DNA of 64,000 nucleotides from Acetobacteraceae bacterium (GTDB lineage: Bacteria > Pseudomonadota > Alphaproteobacteria > Acetobacterales > Acetobacteraceae): positions 62,001-126,000 of the forward strand of contig PLSD01000028.1 in NCBI GenBank assembly GCA_003164135.1, given 5' to 3'. The position numbers and the translations under genes were made by a program. This document shows positions 60,172-64,000 of this stretch, piece after piece. Numbering within the stretch: the stretch's first letter is position 1; every line of letters begins with the position of its first letter. Below the pieces are notes generated by a model, which worked only from the letters and a program-made list of their open reading frames with translations, did not search any database and had not been told where the DNA came from.

Positions 60172-60926
60172 CCCTCGGCTTCCACGCGCAGCAACACGTC
60201 GTCCAGTTCGTCGGGCATCTCCAGCGCCTCGCCGATCAGCACGATCACCGGCCCGGTGGCCTTCGCGCCCAGCACCAGCCCCGGCAGCGTGCCGATGGTG
60301 CCGCGCAAAACCCGCTGCCCTTCCAGGCTGGCACTTTCCACCGCCACCGCTGGCATATCCGGCGCCATCCCCGCCTCGATGAAATGCGCCGCCAGGCCGG
60401 GCAACGTCTGCCCGCCCATATACACCACCAGCGTGCCTCCGGATTTGGTCAGCGAGACCCAGTCATGTGCCGGCAGGCCACTTTCCGCGCCGTGCCCGGC
60501 GAGGAAATGCAGCGAACGCGCCACCTCCCGCTTGGTCAGCGAGCATTGCAGCACCGCCGCCGCGGCCGTCGCGGCCGTCACACCCGGCACCACTTCAAAG
60601 CTGATGCCAGCTCCGTGCAGCGCGTCCATTTCTTCAGTGGCGCGGCCAAAAACCATCGGGTCGCCGCCCTTCAGCCGCACCACATTCCTACCAGTATGCG
60701 CCTGCGCCACCAGCAGCCGGCAAATCTCCATCTGGCTGGCCGAATGCTTGCCACAGCGCTTGCCGACATCGATGAGTTTCGCGCCGTGCCTGGCCATTGC
60801 CACCACGCGTGGGTCCACCAGGCTGTCATACAGCACCACATCCGCCGCCGCGATCACCCGCGCGGCCTTCAACGTCAGCAATTCCGGATCACCGGGGCCA
60901 GCCCCCACCAGAAACACGCGCGTCAT
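60168..60926 (-). CDS. cobA: Uroporphyrinogen-III C-methyltransferase
   Basis: MTRVFLVGAGPGDPELLTLKAARVIAAADVVLYDSLV...VVRLKGGDPMVFGRATEEM. Confidence 0.94.
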   Translation of the reverse strand: MTRVFLVGAGPGDPELLTLKAARVIAAADVVLYDSLVDPRVVAMARHGAKLIDVGKRCGKHSASQMEICRLLVAQAHTGRNVVRLKGGDPMVFGRATEEMDALHGAGISFEVVPGVTAATAAAAVLQCSLTKREVARSLHFLAGHGAESGLPAHDWVSLTKSGGTLVVYMGGQTLPGLAAHFIEAGMAPDMPAVAVESASLEGQRVLRGTIGTLPGLVLGAKATGPVIVLIGEALEMPDELDDVLLRVEAEG

Positions 60927-60993
60927 CTCACACTCCAGCATTTTCCCGCCATATAGTGCGGGCGCGGCTAAAGCGTGAGTCCTAAAAGCGGGC

Positions 60994-61839
60994 CTAGGCC
61001 ACCAGGGACAATTTCGCCGGCGGCAGTTTAATGGCGCTGACCAGCGCGCGCACCTCAGTCCGGGCCGCAATATGCGAAAGCCCCATGGCGATGCCGATAT
61101 TTGCCTCGCGCACGTCCATCAGCGTCAGCCCTTGCAGGTAGAGCTCCCGGAAAATCACGCGTTCGCCAAAGCCTTTCAACGTGCGGAAGCCGATCCGCTT
61201 GGCCAGCAGTTCCAGCGTCGCCCCCACGTCGCGCTTGTTACGCGCCTCGGAGGCGGCCAGCCGGTTGCGCATCACAATCCAGTCGATCTTGCCGCGGTCA
61301 CGCGAAAAGCGGTTTTTGCGCGCCTCCCACACCATTTCCGAATAGATGCTGGGGTTAACGATGTCGTGGTTGTCCGGGTCCACTTTCGCCAGCATCGAAA
61401 AATCCACGAAACTGTCGTTGATCGGGGTAATCAGCGTGTCGGCATGCGAATGCCCGTAGCGGGAGAGATACGTATCCGCCCCCGGGCAATCGATCACCAC
61501 CACATCCATTCCTGAAAACTCACCCGCCGCGGCATCAAAGCGCTCCCGCTCCTCGGCCTCGGCCTCCACCCGGTTGTCCAGGCTGGAGCGATGCACGGAG
61601 CGGAACTCCGGCAATGGCAGGTCTATCCCCTTGCTCTCCACAAAATGCTTGCGCGCCGCCAGCGTGCCGGCCAGCGTGCCCTGGCGCGCATCCAAATCCA
61701 TGGCGCCAACGCGGTAGCCCTCGCGCAGTAGCGCCACGATAATGTGGATGGAACTGGTAGACTTGCCCGAGCCGCCTTTCTCATTGCCAAGCACAATGAC
61801 ATAAGGACGCGATTGGGCAGACACGCTGGCCATAGGCAA
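60994..61839 (-). CDS. mipZ: Division plane positioning ATPase MipZ (ParA-like)
   Basis: PYVIVLGNEKGGSGKSTSSIHIIVALLREGYRVGAMDLDARQGTLAGTLAARKHF...WIVMRNRLAASEARNKRDVG. Confidence 0.92.
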   Translation of the reverse strand: MPMASVSAQSRPYVIVLGNEKGGSGKSTSSIHIIVALLREGYRVGAMDLDARQGTLAGTLAARKHFVESKGIDLPLPEFRSVHRSSLDNRVEAEAEERERFDAAAGEFSGMDVVVIDCPGADTYLSRYGHSHADTLITPINDSFVDFSMLAKVDPDNHDIVNPSIYSEMVWEARKNRFSRDRGKIDWIVMRNRLAASEARNKRDVGATLELLAKRIGFRTLKGFGERVIFRELYLQGLTLMDVREANIGIAMGLSHIAARTEVRALVSAIKLPPAKLSLVA

Positions 61840-61845
61840 CTCTCC

Positions 61846-61876
61846 GACTCGGGTTCAACCCCTGTTTACCCGAGTC
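61846..61876. promoter_or_regulatory. Inverted repeat GACTCGGGT-N13-ACCCGAGTC in the mipZ leader
   Basis: Perfect 9-bp arms immediately upstream of the mipZ start. Confidence 0.45.
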
Positions 61877-61953
61877 ACCCGATTCGAACCAAGGATTCGT
61901 TGTAAGCGCGCGCGACGCCTGACTATAAGGTAGGCAAAAGGGAGACCAAACAA

Positions 61954-62562
61954 ATGCAGCCCTACCGCCTTACCGGCGCCGCCTCCGCCTGGTTCGCCGT
62001 GCTGGCCCAGTACGGTATCAGCATTTCGCAATCCGGCCTGGTGCCCGGCACCGTCATTTATTTCGCCTTCTTCACCATGCTGGGCAACATCCTGGTCGCC
62101 CTGGCCTTCACGGCACCCTTGCTGCCCGCCGGCCACCGCCCGGCGTTCTTCCTGCGCCCGGGCGTGCGTAGCGCCATCGGCGTGTACATCCTGGTCGTCG
62201 CCGTCATCTTCTATCTGCTGCTACGTAAAATCTATCACCCGTCCGGGCTCGGCTGGTTCGTCAACATCCAGCTCCACTACATCAACCCGCCGCTCTATTT
62301 GCTGGACTGGGCGCTATTCGTGCCCAAGCGGGAGTTGCGTTTTGTACACATCCCGTTCTGGCTGATCTTCCCAGTCGCCTACGCCAGCTACACCATGCTG
62401 CACGGCGCATTCAGCGGCTTCTACCCCTACCCGTTCCTCAACGCCGCGACGCTCGGCTACACCCATGTGGGCATCAACATCGGCGGTCTCACCTTGCTGT
62501 TCGCCGGCGCCTCGGCCGGGTTCGTGGCGACTGGGAGGTACCTGCTTGCCGCTACTGACTGA
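61954..62562 (+). CDS. Pr6Pr-family six-TM membrane protein
   Basis: 202 aa; FTMLGNILVALAFTAPLL..., LHYINPPLYLLDWALFVPKRELRF. Confidence 0.85.
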   Translation: MQPYRLTGAASAWFAVLAQYGISISQSGLVPGTVIYFAFFTMLGNILVALAFTAPLLPAGHRPAFFLRPGVRSAIGVYILVVAVIFYLLLRKIYHPSGLGWFVNIQLHYINPPLYLLDWALFVPKRELRFVHIPFWLIFPVAYASYTMLHGAFSGFYPYPFLNAATLGYTHVGINIGGLTLLFAGASAGFVATGRYLLAATD

Positions 62563-62944
62563 ATCCCGCGCCCGCCAAACAAATCCCCAGTAGCAGCGTC
62601 ACGCCCATGTACAGGATAAAAAACCGATCATATCGCAGCGCCTCAAAAAATCGGCGCAGCATGGAGCTTGGCATTAGCAGCAGCATCGCCCCCTTCGCGG
62701 CAATCACCCAGCCAACCACGGTGACCGCTATGGGCAACACCCCGCCAGTCCATACATTATGGCCGAGTACCATCGCGATGCCGCCCATCAGGGCGATCAC
62801 CCCGGCGATCATGATCATCCCGGGATCATCCACCATGGCGTTGATCGTGCGAATGGTCTCGCGACGCCGCAGCAGCATCGCTGCGGCAATCACGACACAA
62901 TAAATTCCGATTAATTTAGCGAGAAAAACAGTAAGAAACGGCAT
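62552..62944 (-). CDS. Hypothetical four-TM membrane protein
   Basis: 130 aa, strongly hydrophobic, convergent with the Pr6Pr gene. Confidence 0.7.
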   Translation of the reverse strand: MPFLTVFLAKLIGIYCVVIAAAMLLRRRETIRTINAMVDDPGMIMIAGVIALMGGIAMVLGHNVWTGGVLPIAVTVVGWVIAAKGAMLLLMPSSMLRRFFEALRYDRFFILYMGVTLLLGICLAGAGFSQ

Positions 62945-63030
62945 GGCACGCTCCCTTATCAGGCAACCTGCCTATACCGCCCCCAAAGCCCGGCTGTCAT
63001 TGATTTTACGCAAGACAGTCGGAGTGGCAG

Positions 63031-64000
63031 CTATTTGCCGGTGAGAAGCCGCGCCACCAGTTCGCGCACGGTCGGGATGAAGCCGTTGGAGTAGAACGGG
63101 TCCGTGCCGAACCGGCAGGCGTTATGCCCGGCGAACATCAAATTATTATCCAGCGCCGCTGCGTCATCCGGCGCGGCATGGGCAATGTCCTGCAAAGTCT
63201 TCTGGATGCAGAAGCTGCGCGGATCGGCTTTTTTGCCGTTGTCATAATCAGGCGGCGTCTGGCTCCAGTTGGAAAAGCGGCACTGGCTCAGGCAGGCCAT
63301 GCAGTTCACCTGGTCGGTGTGGATTTCCTCGGCCTTCGCCGGGGTCACGAAGATCAGCGTGGAATCGGGGGTCCGCAGCGCATCAACAAAGCCCGCGGCT
63401 TCCCACTCCTTCACCCGGGCATAGTCAGGTGCGGTGAGGTACACGGAGCGCTTGCGCGCGCCCACGCCGTATTCCACCACATGTTCGCCAACCGGCTCGT
63501 GCGAATACGCCACCTGGCGCTCGTTACGGCCACGGAGTTCCTGAATGAAGCTGTTGTTCACGGCGGAGGAATAAAACCCGGTGGGGGAAAATTTATTCAG
63601 AAACACATCGCCCGGCTTCAATCTGCGCAGGCGCTCTTTCCAACTGTCTGGAATCGGGCTTTCCTTGGTCAGCAGCGGGCGGCTGCCGAACTGGAAGGCG
63701 ATCGGCCCCAGCTCCGGGTTGCCAATCCAGTCTTCCCATTCCTCCAGCGCCCACACGCCGCCAGCCATGATAATTGGCGTCTCGCCGAGGCCGAACTCAC
63801 GCATGATCTTGCGCAGCGCCAGCACGCGTGGAAACGGCGTCTCGGGGTTGTTCGGGTCTTCGCTGTTGGAAAGCCCGTTGTGCCCGCCGGCCAGCCAGGG
63901 GTCCTCGTACACCACGCCGCCGAGCAGGTCCGCGAATTTGGAATAGGCCCGCTTCCACAAGGCAGCGAACGCGCGGCCGGAGGAGACGATGGGGTAATAA
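63031..64000 (-). CDS. Nitronate monooxygenase/2-nitropropane dioxygenase-family protein (N-terminus beyond window)
   Basis: ...YYPIVSSGRAFAALWKRAYSKFADLLGGVVYEDPWLAGGHNGLSNSEDP...PIIMAGGVW...GPIAFQFGSRPLLTKESPIPDSWKE; frame open through 64000. Confidence 0.85.
   Translation of the reverse strand, partial: YYPIVSSGRAFAALWKRAYSKFADLLGGVVYEDPWLAGGHNGLSNSEDPNNPETPFPRVLALRKIMREFGLGETPIIMAGGVWALEEWEDWIGNPELGPIAFQFGSRPLLTKESPIPDSWKERLRRLKPGDVFLNKFSPTGFYSSAVNNSFIQELRGRNERQVAYSHEPVGEHVVEYGVGARKRSVYLTAPDYARVKEWEAAGFVDALRTPDSTLIFVTPAKAEEIHTDQVNCMACLSQCRFSNWSQTPPDYDNGKKADPRSFCIQKTLQDIAHAAPDDAAALDNNLMFAGHNACRFGTDPFYSNGFIPTVRELVARLLTGK

Noticed and set aside
61880-61900. tRNA T-loop-like GGTTCGAATC on the minus strand upstream of mipZ
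   Set aside because: Flanking bases do not form a T-stem and no acceptor, D or anticodon arms could be folded; no tRNA or att remnant supported.

Overview
High-GC alphaproteobacterial chromosomal segment, most likely Acetobacteraceae-like judging by gene content and synteny. It is almost entirely protein-coding; I found no rRNA, tRNA or CRISPR. Main blocks: (1) an MdtABC/MuxABC-type RND efflux operon, its left permease truncated by the window edge; (2) a tightly overlapping housekeeping run dgt-argS-SPOR-nagZ-M50 protease-scpA-scpB-chaC-tatB-tatC-serS; (3) erpA-xthA, an Rrf2 regulator, a COG2509 FAD protein and a two-domain GT4 protein; (4) a two-locus amidoligase/transglutaminase system: a transglutaminase-DUF2126 protein at 22.9-26.3 kb, then an alpha-E protein, two circularly permuted ATP-grasp proteins and a second transglutaminase at 44.3-50.3 kb; (5) cell-envelope genes (GT87, GT39 and STT3-like membrane proteins, anmK, lpxB, FkbH-like, ELM1); (6) metabolic and division genes (ppk2, hisI, triheme cytochrome c, nitrilase, bpt, cobA, mipZ). 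The most interesting observations are: the fused ATP-grasp/alpha-E protein appears to have lost its nucleotide-binding segments; a 27-codon micro-ORF built of three 30-bp repeats is locked by ATGA overlaps between that gene and its transglutaminase; a 142-bp palindromic MITE-like element with a TTA target duplication sits inside the shared stop codons of two convergent genes and preserves both; there is a perfect 16-bp parS-like site; and a GT87/anmK tandem duplication left a truncated anmK copy. Everything was read by eye from the sequence and ORF track; no database search was run.
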